From Streptomyces sp. NBC_01439 (GTDB taxonomy: Bacteria; Actinomycetota; Actinomycetes; Streptomycetales; Streptomycetaceae): a DNA stretch of 64,000 nucleotides. The notes beneath the pieces were generated by a model that was not told where the DNA came from, ran no database searches, and saw only the letters and a program-made list of their open reading frames with translations. The stretch spans positions 5,106,001 to 5,170,000 of the forward strand of contig NZ_CP109487.1 of the NCBI RefSeq assembly GCF_036227605.1, read 5' to 3'. Shown here piece by piece: positions 1-9,120 of the stretch. Position 1 is the first letter of the stretch; each line of letters opens with the position of its first letter. Position numbers and translations under genes: made by a program.

Positions 1-430
1 CGCGCGCTTCGGCGACCCCGAGACCCAGGTGGTCTTGGCCCGGTTGCGCACGCCGCTCGCCGGCGTGCTGCTGGGCGCCGCCAAGGGCACCCTGGACGCC
101 GTGCCCCCGCTGGTCTGGCGCGAGGATGCGGCCGTCACGGTGGTCATCGCCTCCCACAACTACCCCGAGACCCCCCGCACCGGGGACCCGATCGAGGGCC
201 TGGCCGAGGTGGCCGCCGAGGACGGGCCGGACGCCTACGTGCTGCACGCCGGGACGCGGCACGAGGGCGACGCGGTGGTCAGCGCGGGCGGCCGAGTGCT
301 GTCGGTGACGGCGACCGGTTCCGACCTGGCGCAGGCGCGAGAGAAGGCGTATAAGGCGGTGGCGCGGATCCGTCTCGACGGCTCGCAGCACCGTACGGAT
401 ATTGCCGCCAAGGCGGCCGAGGGCCGCTGA
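1..430 (+). CDS. purD: Phosphoribosylamine-glycine ligase (GAR synthetase), C-terminal part, cut by window start
   Basis: The open frame enters the window from its left edge and ends at TGA 428-430. The first visible residues, ARFGDPETQ, are the conserved ATP-grasp metal-binding segment of PurD. They are followed by the C-domain motif ASHNYPETPRTGDPI and by VLHAGTR. About 142 residues of the usual ~420 are present. PurD joins phosphoribosylamine to glycine with ATP in the second step of de novo purine synthesis. Other purine genes follow in the same direction (purC, purSQL, purF, purM), but a 288-base gap and a hairpin separate this gene from the next one, so it is probably not co-transcribed with them. 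The internal ATG at base 29 is not the true start. Confidence 0.95.
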   Translation, partial: ARFGDPETQVVLARLRTPLAGVLLGAAKGTLDAVPPLVWREDAAVTVVIASHNYPETPRTGDPIEGLAEVAAEDGPDAYVLHAGTRHEGDAVVSAGGRVLSVTATGSDLAQAREKAYKAVARIRLDGSQHRTDIAAKAAEGR

Positions 431-446
431 CCAGCAGCTCCGCAGA

Positions 447-488
447 CCCGCGGGCCCGGTGTGCACCTCGTGCGCCCGGGCCCGCGGG
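447..488 (+). terminator. GC-rich hairpin downstream of purD
   Basis: CCCGCGGGCCCGG at 447-459 is perfectly repeated in inverse at 476-488, with a 16-base loop, starting 17 bases after the purD stop codon. There is no T-run, as is common for Streptomyces terminators. It probably ends the purD transcript. The remaining 230 bases up to the next gene show no coding sequence. Confidence 0.55.
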
Positions 489-718
489 CGTGTCCGCGTG
501 CGACTGCATCCGGCCGCGTTCGAACGCAGCCAGCTTTACCCAAAGCCATTCCATCGGGTGATCGTCCTCCGGTCTGCCTGACTCCCGCGCGTGCCCCAAC
601 TAGGGTGCGATGCCAAGCATTCCGGCACTTGGCCCACCGGCATTGCGATGTCAGTGGCGGGTGTCACAGTGGGGGAGTGAGCAACGTCGCCGCAGGGCAG
701 AGGGGGTGAGGTCCGGCC

Positions 719-2563
719 GTGTCCGGAACAGGTTCGATCATGGAAGCGGGTGCACCGTCCGCGCGTTCCCGCGCCCTGGCCGTGCTGCGCGTGCGCAGCA
801 GGGCCTTGGCGGCCGCGCTGCTGCCCGCCGCCCTCGCGGTGGTCCTGGTGGCCGCCAGGGCGACGGGCCGGCTGGCCGGTGATCCCTGGCCCGCGGTGAC
901 CCTCGTCGTGTGCGTGCTCGCCGCGATCGTGCTGCTCGTCGGCGGTGCCTTCGCCGCGGTGGTGCTGCGGGCGAGCCCCGCCGTGACGCCGACGGTGCCC
1001 CTCTCGGAGGCCGCCGCGCCCGATCTCTACCGGCTGGTGCGGGACCTGGCCGACCGGATGGACGTGCCGCCGCCCTCCGCCATAGCCCTGACGCCGGACT
1101 GCGACAGCTGGCTGGAGGACCGGAGCCACGCGGCCCACCGCCGCGGCGCGGCCCGCGTCTTCGGCGCCGCGCCCGGAGCCGTCGGGCCGGAGTCCGAGCC
1201 GGGCGCGGCCCCGGTGCTGGTGATCGGCTCGCCCTTCCTGTGGTGGATGCGGGTCGCTGAGCTACGGGCGGTCCTCGCGCCCGTCGTCGCCGGTACGGGC
1301 CCTTCCGCGCACCCGGACATAGCCGACGCGCGCGGCTTCGTGCGCGGCCTGGACGCGGCCGTGGACGTGGGCGGTCGGCGCGGCCTCGGCTGGATCGCCC
1401 CGCCGGCCCGGCTGCTGCTGCGGCTGTGCCGGACGGACGCCGCCGAAATGGAGCGCGGGGTGGCCGCGGCCGCCTCGGAGCGTGCACAGGGAGTGGACTA
1501 CGGGCTGCGCATCGTCGCCCAGGAGCAGGTCGGCCTGGCCTACGCGGGCTGGGACCGGCTGCTGACCCGGGTCGCGCTCCCCGCCTGGCGGATGGGTCGC
1601 TGGCCCGCGCACCTCGACGCCGGGGTGGTCTCCGCACTGACCGAGCTCTCCCGGCGGGACCGGCTGGCCGAGGGGTTCACCTCGCGGCTGGGCGAGCGCC
1701 CCGCCTGCGACCTGTTGGATCAGCCCGGGCTGATCGACGAGGCGACCTCCCTGTTGGCTGCACGGCTCTTCCACGGAGGGCCGGCCGAGGCCGGGCCGGA
1801 CTGGTCCCCGGTGGACTGGGCGGCGTATCCGGAGGAGGTCGTGGACCGCAAGTGGCGGACGGAGGCGGCCCGCCTGCACGCGGCGTTGGACGCCCTGGCC
1901 GTCCCGGCGGGGCTGCCCGGGGGCCCTTCGGGCTCCCCCGCCCCGGCCGCGTCGGCCCCAGGGGCCGCTCCCGCGACCCCTGCCGCGCCGAGCGGCTCTG
2001 CCGGGGCCGCGGCCCGCCCCGGTTCCTCGGGTGCTTCGGGTTCCTCGGGAGCGGCCGGAGCGGCCGGAGCGGCGGGTCCCGCCACGCTCGCGGCCGCCGA
2101 CTCGCCCCCACCCACCGCGGACGCCTTCGCCGGGCCCACCCTGGAGCGGGTGTTGGGCTACCTCACCGACCTGGGCGGCGAGGGTGCGGCCGGTGAGGCG
2201 CTGGCCGGCCGGATCACCGGTGAGCTGGCCCGCGAGGAGCGGGCCGCCGGACCGGCCGCCGGGGCCGGGAAGGCGCGCGGGACGGACACCGTCCCGCTGT
2301 TCCCGCTCCAGCCGCCGCGCAGCGGCCGGGACCTGCTGGCCGACCACGTCACGGCGATGGTGTGCTGCGCGGCCGTGGACTCGGCCAGGGCTACCCCTGG
2401 GCTGGACTGGCTGGACGGGCCGGTCCTGCTGGTGGGCGGCGAACGCCGTTCCGACCTGGCGCCGCGCGTGCTGTGCCTGGTCGAGGAGGGGAACCCGGAG
2501 CCGCTGCGGGACTGGCTCTCGGCCCTCGGCATCCGCCCGGAGAAGCCGGTCCGCTTGGTCTGA
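719..2563 (+). CDS. Membrane protein resembling an M48 peptidase that has lost its zinc motif
   Basis: A GTG start at 719 lies behind a purine-rich stretch (GGTGAGGT) and gives 614 residues. Two hydrophobic segments (about 28-52 and 59-84) are followed by LYRLVRDLADRMDVPPP and VLVIGSPFLWWMRVAELRAVL. These match the layout of M48/HtpX-type peptidases, where the text normally runs on into HExxH. Here that position reads AVLAPVVAGTG, so the two zinc histidines and the catalytic Glu are absent. A low-complexity Pro/Ala/Ser/Gly linker (about 400-460) joins a C-terminal domain I do not recognise. The family link is my inference from local similarity. If it is right, the protein is a pseudoenzyme, perhaps a membrane scaffold. 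It sits alone between purD and the next gene with no obvious operon partner. Confidence 0.55.
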   Translation: MSGTGSIMEAGAPSARSRALAVLRVRSRALAAALLPAALAVVLVAARATGRLAGDPWPAVTLVVCVLAAIVLLVGGAFAAVVLRASPAVTPTVPLSEAAAPDLYRLVRDLADRMDVPPPSAIALTPDCDSWLEDRSHAAHRRGAARVFGAAPGAVGPESEPGAAPVLVIGSPFLWWMRVAELRAVLAPVVAGTGPSAHPDIADARGFVRGLDAAVDVGGRRGLGWIAPPARLLLRLCRTDAAEMERGVAAAASERAQGVDYGLRIVAQEQVGLAYAGWDRLLTRVALPAWRMGRWPAHLDAGVVSALTELSRRDRLAEGFTSRLGERPACDLLDQPGLIDEATSLLAARLFHGGPAEAGPDWSPVDWAAYPEEVVDRKWRTEAARLHAALDALAVPAGLPGGPSGSPAPAASAPGAAPATPAAPSGSAGAAARPGSSGASGSSGAAGAAGAAGPATLAAADSPPPTADAFAGPTLERVLGYLTDLGGEGAAGEALAGRITGELAREERAAGPAAGAGKARGTDTVPLFPLQPPRSGRDLLADHVTAMVCCAAVDSARATPGLDWLDGPVLLVGGERRSDLAPRVLCLVEEGNPEPLRDWLSALGIRPEKPVRLV

Positions 2564-2805
2564 GGCGGGCCGAGGAGCGTCGCCCCCGGGAGCGCTACGG
2601 CCCGTACGGGCAACCGGACGTCAGTGTTCCGATCACGTCAATTCGCGACGAACAGTGACGGACTGCGTGCGTTATGTGATGTGCTGGGACCGGTCGCGGC
2701 TGGACGTCCCGGAGCGGGTGCCGAGGAACACCGCCTCGGCTCAGCCAGGAGCCGTGCACCGAGGCGATGTACGCCCGTTGGGGGGATCGAGGGAGGGGAG
2801 CGGTC

Positions 2806-4293
2806 ATGGGTGCGGACCAGATCCGTCGTTGGGAGTCAGGTGCGCTCGCGCACGCGGTGTCCGACCCCTTCGGGCAGGGCCCCCTGCCCTGGTTCCGGGG
2901 CAGTGAGCTCTACTTCGACGACACCGGCCAGGTCGTGCCCTGGTACGTGGACCCGGCCGCCGCGGCCGCCGGAACCGGCCAGATCCCGCGCGCCCGCGGC
3001 AACGGCGGTCCCCGCACCGCCGACGACGTGCACCGCCAGATCAAGGGCTTCGCCTCCACCGGCGGTGTGGCTCCCGGCGAGGCCATCGACTTCCACATCA
3101 CCGTCGACCCGCCCCAGCAGTTCTCCGTCGACGTCTACCGGATCGGCCACTACGGCGGCGACGGAGCCTCCAAGATCACCACGAGCCCCCGGCTCTCCGG
3201 CATCGTCCAGCCGGCCCCGCTCGCCGCCGACCGCACCGTCTCCTGCCACCACTGGTGGTTGTCCTGGCGCCTCCAGGTGCCCTCCTACTGGAGCGTCGGC
3301 GCGTACGTCGCCGTCCTCACCACCGCCGACGGCTACCGCTCCCACATCCCCTTCACGGTCCGCGACGACCACCCCGCCGACCTCCTGCTCCTACTCCCCG
3401 ACATCACCTGGCAGGCCTACAACCTCTATCCGGAGGACGGTCGCAGCGGCGCCAGCCTCTACCACGCCTGGGACGAGGAGGGCCGGTTGCTGGGTGAGCA
3501 GGACGCCGCCGTCACCGTCTCCTTCGACCGCCCCTACGCGGGTGCGGGCCTGCCCCTGCACGTCGGCCACGCCTACGACTTCATCCGCTGGGCCGAGCGC
3601 TACGGCTACGACATCGCCTACGCCGACACCCGTGACCTGCACGCCGGCCGCGTCGACCCCACCCGCTACCGCGGCCTGGTCTTCCCCGGCCACGACGAGT
3701 ACTGGTCGGCCCCCATGCGCCGCACCGTCGAGCGTGCCCGCCGGCACGGCACCTCGCTCGTCTTCCTCTCCGCCAACACCATGTACTGGCAGGTCGAGCT
3801 CGGCCCGTCGCCCTCCGGGGTCGCCGACCGGCTCCTCACCTGTCGAAAACGGCGCGGACCGGGCCGCCCCAGCCTGTGGCGCGAGGTCGACCGACCGGAG
3901 CAGCAGCTGCTCGGCATCCAGTACGCGGGCCGGGTCCCCGAACCCGCGCCGCTGATCGTGCGCAACGCCACCCACTGGCTCTGGGACTCCACCGGCGCGG
4001 GCGAGAACGACGAGCTGCCCGGCCTGGTCGCGGGTGAGGCCGACCGCTATTTCCCGCGCACCCAGCTCCCCGAGCACCAGGACCGGATCCTGCTGGCGCA
4101 CTCTCCGTACCTCGACAGCGAGGGCCACCGCCGGCACCAGGAGACCTCCCTCTATCGGGCGCCCAGCGGCGCGCTGGTCTTCGCCTCCGGCACGTTCGCC
4201 TGGTCCCCGGCCCTCGATCGCCCCGGCCACGTGGACGAGCGCGTGCAGCGGGCCACGGCCAATCTCCTCGACCGGATTTGCAAGCACGACTGA
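2806..4293 (+). CDS. N,N-dimethylformamidase beta-subunit-like (DUF6605-type) protein
   Basis: The ATG at 2806 follows GGGAGGGGAG at a good distance, so it is preferred over the in-frame ATG 39 bases upstream. It gives 495 residues with no signal peptide. The text LPWFRGSELYFDDTGQ, FSVDVYRIGHYGGDGAS, DITWQAYNLYPEDGRS and GLVFPGHDEYWS matches the domain shared with the large subunit of bacterial N,N-dimethylformamidase: a beta-sandwich followed by a Rossmann-like/glutamine-amidotransferase-like fold. Many actinobacteria carry stand-alone copies with no proven substrate, so amide hydrolysis is only a guess. No small DMFase subunit is adjacent. The gene stands between two purine genes but nothing in it suggests a purine role. 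Confidence 0.7.
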   Translation: MGADQIRRWESGALAHAVSDPFGQGPLPWFRGSELYFDDTGQVVPWYVDPAAAAAGTGQIPRARGNGGPRTADDVHRQIKGFASTGGVAPGEAIDFHITVDPPQQFSVDVYRIGHYGGDGASKITTSPRLSGIVQPAPLAADRTVSCHHWWLSWRLQVPSYWSVGAYVAVLTTADGYRSHIPFTVRDDHPADLLLLLPDITWQAYNLYPEDGRSGASLYHAWDEEGRLLGEQDAAVTVSFDRPYAGAGLPLHVGHAYDFIRWAERYGYDIAYADTRDLHAGRVDPTRYRGLVFPGHDEYWSAPMRRTVERARRHGTSLVFLSANTMYWQVELGPSPSGVADRLLTCRKRRGPGRPSLWREVDRPEQQLLGIQYAGRVPEPAPLIVRNATHWLWDSTGAGENDELPGLVAGEADRYFPRTQLPEHQDRILLAHSPYLDSEGHRRHQETSLYRAPSGALVFASGTFAWSPALDRPGHVDERVQRATANLLDRICKHD

Positions 4294-4448
4294 CCCGCCG
4301 CGGGACCCGCCGCGGACCCACGCCGGACCCGCCGCGGACCCGCCGTGGGCCTGGGGCGGGAACTGGGGCCGGACCACCCCCGTCCGCCGGAGCGGGCCCG
4401 GTGCGGGAGAATCGGGGTGCGCTTCATACAGATCTACAGGGAGACCCC

Positions 4449-5354
4449 GTGTCCGGATTCGTCGAAAAGCCCGAGCCGGTTCAGGTTTCGGGCCTCGTCC
4501 ACCTCCACACCGGCAAGGTGCGCGACCTCTACCGTGACGAGGACGGCCGCCTCGTCATGGTCGCCAGCGACCGCATGTCCGCCTTCGACTGGGTGCTGCC
4601 CACGGAGATCCCGGACAAGGGCCGCGTCCTGACGCAGCTCTCCCTGTGGTGGTTCGACCAGCTCGCGGACCTCGTCCCGAACCACGTCATCTCCACCGAC
4701 CTGCCCGCCGGCGCTCCCGCCGACTGGACCGGCCGCACCCTGATCTGCAAGAACCTCGACATGGTCCCGGTCGAGTGCGTGGCCCGCGGCTACCTCACCG
4801 GTTCGGGTCTCGCCGAGTACAAGCAGACCCGTACGGTGTGCGGCCTCGGCCTCCCCGAGGGCCTCGTGGACGGCTCCGAGCTGCCCGGTCCGATCTTCAC
4901 CCCGGCCGCCAAGGCCGAGGTCGGCGAGCACGACGAGAACGTCTCCTACGAGGAGGTCGCGCGCACCACCGGCGCCGAGACGGCCGCGCTGCTGCGCCAG
5001 ACCACCCTCGCCGTGTACGGCCGCGCCCGGGACATCGCCCGCGAGCGCGGGATCATCCTGGCCGACACCAAGTTCGAGTTCGGTTTCGACCCGAAGGACG
5101 GCACCCTGGTCGCCGCGGACGAGGTGCTGACCCCGGATTCCTCCCGCTTCTGGCCGGCCGATCAGTGGGAGCCGGGCCGTTCGCAGCCTTCCTTCGACAA
5201 GCAGTACGTCCGCGACTGGCTGGCCTCCGCGGCCTCCGGCTGGGACCCGAAGGGCGAACTGCCGCCGCCGGCCCTCCCGACGCAGGTCGTCGCGCAGACC
5301 CGCGCGAAGTACATCGAGGCGTACGAGCGCCTGACCGGCCTGGACTGGTCGTAG
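4449..5354 (+). CDS. purC: SAICAR synthase (phosphoribosylaminoimidazole-succinocarboxamide synthase)
   Basis: PurC condenses CAIR with aspartate using ATP. The GTG at 4449, preceded by AGGGAGA, gives 301 residues, the normal size for the monofunctional enzyme. The N-terminus reads HTGKVRDLY, the glycine-rich nucleotide loop of SAICAR synthases. It is followed by ASDRMSAFDWVLP, VPVECVARGYLTGSG and the C-terminal DTKFEFGFD with the conserved Asp/Glu metal ligands. An upstream in-frame extension to 4278 would run back into the gap and lacks family similarity. The gene is followed within 10 bases by a strong hairpin, so it ends its transcript. Confidence 0.97.
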   Translation: MSGFVEKPEPVQVSGLVHLHTGKVRDLYRDEDGRLVMVASDRMSAFDWVLPTEIPDKGRVLTQLSLWWFDQLADLVPNHVISTDLPAGAPADWTGRTLICKNLDMVPVECVARGYLTGSGLAEYKQTRTVCGLGLPEGLVDGSELPGPIFTPAAKAEVGEHDENVSYEEVARTTGAETAALLRQTTLAVYGRARDIARERGIILADTKFEFGFDPKDGTLVAADEVLTPDSSRFWPADQWEPGRSQPSFDKQYVRDWLASAASGWDPKGELPPPALPTQVVAQTRAKYIEAYERLTGLDWS

Positions 5355-5360
5355 GGAAAC

Positions 5361-5394
5361 GAAGAAGCCCCGGTCCGAGGACCGGGGCTTCTTC
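5361..5394. terminator. Perfect hairpin between purC and tRNA-Gly, probably bidirectional
   Basis: GAAGAAGCCCCGGTCC (5361-5376) pairs perfectly with 5379-5394. It begins 6 bases after the purC stop and faces the 3' end of the minus-strand tRNA-Gly, so it can serve both transcripts. Confidence 0.85.
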
Positions 5395-5401
5395 CTTACA
5401 G

Positions 5402-5474
<73 letters not shown>

Positions 5475-5496
5475 AAGCGCCGTAAGGCGAGACCTA

Positions 5497-6108
5497 CTAT
5501 ACCCAACCCCGCTCCCTCGCGAGACGCACTGCCGTGTGCCGGTTCTCGGCACCCAGCTTCGTGGCCGCCGAGGACAGGTAGTTGCGGACGGTCCCCTGTG
5601 AGAGCGAGGCCCGCTCCGCGATCTCCGCGATCGGCGCCCCGTCCCCCGCCAGCTCCAGCACTTCGGCCTCCCGGGCGGTCAGCGGGGAGTCACCGGCGCT
5701 GATCGCGTCGGCCGCCAATTCCGGGTCCACGTAACGGCCTCCGGCGTGCACGGTCCGGATCAGTTCGGCCAGCCGCTGCGCCGAGACCGTCTTCGGGGCG
5801 AAGGCCCGCACCCCCGCCGCCAGGGCCCGCTTCAGGTGTCCGGGGCGCCCGTGACTGGTCACGATCATCGTCTTGCAGTCGGGGAGCTCGGCCCGCAGGG
5901 ATGTGGCGACACTCACACCGTCCGCCCCCGGCATCTGCAGGTCCAGCACCGCCACGTCCGGGCGGTGCGCCCGCGCCATCGCCAGCGCTTCGGGGCCGGA
6001 CGCCGCCTCCGCGACGACCAGCAGGTCGTCCTCCAGCGCGAGGAGCGCGGCCAGCGCCCCACGGATCAAGTGCTCGTCGTCGGCGAGCAGTACGCGTACG
6101 GGGCTCAC
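5497..6108 (-). CDS. NarL/DesR-family response regulator
   Basis: The GTG start at 6108 overlaps the last four bases of the kinase gene, giving 203 residues. The receiver domain (VRVLLADDEHLIRGAL; phospho-acceptor Asp in VAVLDLQMPGADG; switch Thr in IVTSHGR; Lys in APKTVS) is followed by a LuxR-type helix-turn-helix (LTAREAEVLELAGDG, IAEIAERASLSQGTVRNYL). It is the output partner of the adjacent histidine kinase. By analogy with DesKR-type cassettes it probably controls the ABC exporter genes of the same operon through the repeats at 9121-9147. Order in the operon: ATPase, permease, kinase, regulator. Confidence 0.93.
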   Translation of the reverse strand: MSPVRVLLADDEHLIRGALAALLALEDDLLVVAEAASGPEALAMARAHRPDVAVLDLQMPGADGVSVATSLRAELPDCKTMIVTSHGRPGHLKRALAAGVRAFAPKTVSAQRLAELIRTVHAGGRYVDPELAADAISAGDSPLTAREAEVLELAGDGAPIAEIAERASLSQGTVRNYLSSAATKLGAENRHTAVRLARERGWV

Positions 6109-7346
6109 GCCCGCACCTCCAGTCCTTCGAGCCGTGGGCCCGGTATCTCCGCCCGCAGCCGGAACCGGCCGTCGCCGACCAGCCCCGCCTCCAGCGTCCC
6201 TTCCAGCACGGCGAGCCGTTCCCGCAGCCCGGCCAGTCCCGAGCCGGGCGGCCCGGCAGGGGCCTCCGGCGCGCCGTCGTTCTCCACCACCAGCGTCACG
6301 GGTCCGCTCTCCGGAGCCGTCAGCCGGATCCGGCAGCGCTGTGCGTCCCCGTGCCGCAGCACGTTCGTCGTGGCCTCGCGGACCACCCAGCCGAGCGCCG
6401 ACTGGACTTCGGAGGGCAGCTCCCGGTCGGGCCGGAAGTCGACCCGGCAGTCCATTCCGGCCGCGCTCAGCACCCCGCGCGCACCTTCCAGCTCCACCGA
6501 GAGGTCCGCCTCCCGGTAGCCGCGCACCACGTCCCGTACTTCCCGCTGGGACTCCCGGGCGATCCGCTGGACCTCGATCATCTGCTCCACCGCCTCGGGG
6601 CGTCCGCGCCGGGCCAGTTGGACGGCCAGCTCGCTCTTGAGGGCGATCACGGCCAGGTTGCGGCCCATCACGTCGTGCAGGTCGCGACCGAAGCGCAGCC
6701 GCTCCTCGGCCACCGCCAGCCGCGCCTGGACCTCGCGGGAGCGGTCCAGCTCGTAGACGGTCCTCAGCAGCCAGCCCGAGAACCCGCTGGTGGCGCTGAA
6801 GAACAGGCAGCACATCAGCACCCCGACGAAGTACCCCAGGGCGTGTGCGGCCGGCAGGCCCAGGGCGAGCGCGGTCACCCCCGTGCCGGTCGCCGCGACC
6901 GGGGCGACGTACCGCATGCTCCGCACCGATCGCATGCAGAGCACCAGAGATCCGGCGGTGAAGCAGGTGAGCCCCAACACCAGCATCGGGGCCAACGCCG
7001 GCTCGTCGATCTTCCCGACCGCCTTCAGGGCGAGGATCCCCAGGACGGCCGCGCCCGTCAGGGAGGCCGTGGTCACCGCCAGCCGGGTGGGGCGTTCGCG
7101 CCGCCCCACCACCCAGGTGAGCGCCTTGGACGAGAGCACCCCGCACAGCACCGAGTGGGCGCACAGCATCAGGAAGAGCGAGAAGGGCAGCGCCCGGTCG
7201 GAGGAGTTCTCGACGGCGGAGCCCAGCGCCGGCATTCCGAACGACGAGATCTCGATGAGCACGAACAGGTGGAACGACCACCGCGTGTACAGCTCGACCT
7301 TTCCCGCGCTGCTGCGGTTCTTCCACCACCCGGTCAGCTTCGACAC
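6105..7346 (-). CDS. DesK/NarL-type membrane sensor histidine kinase
   Basis: The GTG at 7346 lies 22 bases after the permease stop and behind a GGGGGACGGG stretch, giving 413 residues. I prefer it to the upstream ATG at 7409, which lies inside the permease gene. The N-terminal half carries five or six hydrophobic helices with almost no extracytoplasmic domain, so it probably senses the membrane or the exporter itself. A HisKA_3 box (FGRDLHDVMGRNLAVIALKS, phospho-His within HDVMGRN) is followed by the HATPase N-box (VVREATTNVLRHG) and a GSGLAGLRERL G-box. It overlaps the response regulator by four bases. Confidence 0.92.
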   Translation of the reverse strand: MSKLTGWWKNRSSAGKVELYTRWSFHLFVLIEISSFGMPALGSAVENSSDRALPFSLFLMLCAHSVLCGVLSSKALTWVVGRRERPTRLAVTTASLTGAAVLGILALKAVGKIDEPALAPMLVLGLTCFTAGSLVLCMRSVRSMRYVAPVAATGTGVTALALGLPAAHALGYFVGVLMCCLFFSATSGFSGWLLRTVYELDRSREVQARLAVAEERLRFGRDLHDVMGRNLAVIALKSELAVQLARRGRPEAVEQMIEVQRIARESQREVRDVVRGYREADLSVELEGARGVLSAAGMDCRVDFRPDRELPSEVQSALGWVVREATTNVLRHGDAQRCRIRLTAPESGPVTLVVENDGAPEAPAGPPGSGLAGLRERLAVLEGTLEAGLVGDGRFRLRAEIPGPRLEGLEVRA

Positions 7347-7368
7347 GGTTCCCGTCCCCCGACTCGTT

Positions 7369-8133
7369 CTAGCGACGCGGTTCCCAGCGGAACCACCGCT
7401 GGACAGCAAACACGCTGATCACGATCCAGGCCAGCGTGTTCAGCCCGGCCCCCAGCAGGTCCCCGCCCTCCGCGCCACCGCTCCAGCCGGCCCGTACGAG
7501 GGTCATCACGCCGCTCAGCGGCAGCAGTTCGCACAGGGAGGCCGCCAGGTCGGGCAGCGAGTCCGTCGGCGTGAACAGCCCCGAGCCGAGCACGGTCGCC
7601 AGGAACAGCGGCAGCGTGGTGAGCCCCGCGGTCTCCACGGTGCGGGTGAAGGAGCTGGTCACCGCGGACAGCGCGGCGAGCAGCAGGAGGCCGGCGAGGA
7701 CGGCGGCCACGAGCAGCAGCGGGTTCTGCGGCATCCGCACGTCCAGGGCGACCGCCCCGGCGACCGCGAGGACGGCTATCTGGCCGAGGGCCAGGCAGAC
7801 GGCGGGCAGCGCGGTCCCGGCCAGGATCTCCAGGTCCCGGGCCTCGCCGGTGCGCAGCCGCTTGAGGACGAGCTCCTCGCGCCGGGCGACGTAGGCGGAG
7901 ACCAGGTTCATGTAGACGACGAGGAGCAGCACCATGCCGATCCCGCCGGTCAGGGTGGCCTCGCCGACGGCCTGGGCGCCTTCGACGCCGCTGAGGGACG
8001 AGCGCAGGATGAACACCATCAGCAGGGGCATCAGGAGGGCCACGCCGAGCGTGGCCCGGTTGCGCACCAGCAGGGTGAGTTCGGAGCGGCCGAGCGCGGT
8101 GATCCGGCCGGCGTTCAGGGTGAGCGTGTTCAT
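7369..8133 (-). CDS. ABC-2 type exporter permease
   Basis: 254 residues with six predicted membrane helices in the ABC-2 layout. A cytoplasmic N-terminus (ALGRSELTLLVRNRATLGVALLMPLLMVF) is followed by a long loop containing VVYMNLVSAYVARREELVLKRLRTGEA, typical of this family. Its ATG overlaps the ATPase stop codon (ATGA, 8130-8133), so the two are translationally coupled and form one transporter. Daunorubicin-resistance-type and lipid exporters share this fold, and the substrate cannot be told from sequence. A histidine kinase follows 22 bases later, which suggests drug- or membrane-stress-induced expression. Confidence 0.9.
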   Translation of the reverse strand: MNTLTLNAGRITALGRSELTLLVRNRATLGVALLMPLLMVFILRSSLSGVEGAQAVGEATLTGGIGMVLLLVVYMNLVSAYVARREELVLKRLRTGEARDLEILAGTALPAVCLALGQIAVLAVAGAVALDVRMPQNPLLLVAAVLAGLLLLAALSAVTSSFTRTVETAGLTTLPLFLATVLGSGLFTPTDSLPDLAASLCELLPLSGVMTLVRAGWSGGAEGGDLLGAGLNTLAWIVISVFAVQRWFRWEPRR

Positions 8134-9077
8134 CGGGTCCCCGCCATCGTGTCGTCGTCGCTGCGGTCGCCGGCGCTCCGGCGGTTCTGGGCGATCTCCA
8201 GGAAGGCCTCCTCCAGGGAGGCGGACCGGGCGTCGAGCCCGGCCAGTTGCACACCGTTCTCCCGGGCCCAGCCGAGCAGTTCGGTCAGGTCCTCCTGGAG
8301 CCCTTCGGTACGGATCTCCACGCGCTGCCCGGAGGCGGCCGCCCGCAACGAGAGAGGCAGCCGTGCGGCGGGCACCCCGTCGGGCAGGGTGAAGTGGATC
8401 CGGGCCGGCCGGGTGGCGGTCACCTCGGCCGGAGTGCCGGACAGGACCAGCTCGCCCTCGTGGAGGATCGCGAGGCGGTCCGCGAGCTCCTCGGCCTCTT
8501 CCAGGTAGTGCGTGGTCAGCAGCACCGTGGTGCCCTGCTCCTGCAGCTCGCGCACCAGGGCCCAGGTGTCCCGGCGCCCTTCGGGGTCCATGCCGGTGGT
8601 GGGCTCGTCCAGGAAGAGCACCTCGGGCCGGCCGAGCAGGGCCAGCGCCAGGTCGAGGCGCCGCCGCTCACCACCGGACAGTTGCTTCACGCGTACGGAG
8701 GACCGTGCGGCCAGACCGACGAGCTCCAGCACCTCGGCCGCCGGGCGGGCACCGGTGGTGACCCCGCCCCACATCCGTACCGTCTCGGTGACCGACAGGT
8801 CGGAGGGGAAGCCACCCTCCTGGAGCATGACCCCGGTGCGCGGCCGGACCTCGGCCCGCCGGGTGAGGGGGTCGAGGCCGAAGACGCGGACCTGCCCGCC
8901 GCTCGGCGCGGCCAGTCCCTCCAGCAGCTCGACGGTGGAGGTCTTGCCCGCGCCGTTGGTGCCGAGCAGGGCGAAGATCTCGCCCCGCGCCACGGAGAAG
9001 GAGACGCCCCGTACGGCCTCGAACCCTCCGGTGTAGCCGCGGCGCAGGTCCCGGGCTTCGATCACGGTGTCAGTCAT
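8130..9077 (-). CDS. ABC exporter ATP-binding subunit (DrrA-like)
   Basis: 315 residues. Walker A is GTNGAGKT (about 39-46), the signature is LSGGERRRLDLALAL, Walker B is VLFLDEPTTGMDP and the switch is TTHYLEEAEE. After the ATPase core there is a ~90-residue C-terminal domain of the DUF4162/DrrA type ending in LEEAFLEI. It powers the permease encoded immediately downstream. It is first in a four-gene operon (ATPase, permease, sensor kinase, regulator), with three TGTCA half-sites just upstream. Confidence 0.95.
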   Translation of the reverse strand: MTDTVIEARDLRRGYTGGFEAVRGVSFSVARGEIFALLGTNGAGKTSTVELLEGLAAPSGGQVRVFGLDPLTRRAEVRPRTGVMLQEGGFPSDLSVTETVRMWGGVTTGARPAAEVLELVGLAARSSVRVKQLSGGERRRLDLALALLGRPEVLFLDEPTTGMDPEGRRDTWALVRELQEQGTTVLLTTHYLEEAEELADRLAILHEGELVLSGTPAEVTATRPARIHFTLPDGVPAARLPLSLRAAASGQRVEIRTEGLQEDLTELLGWARENGVQLAGLDARSASLEEAFLEIAQNRRSAGDRSDDDTMAGTR

Positions 9078-9120
9078 GACTCAAGCGTCGCGGCGCCCGG
9101 ACCGGGTCGGCAGTGCGCGC

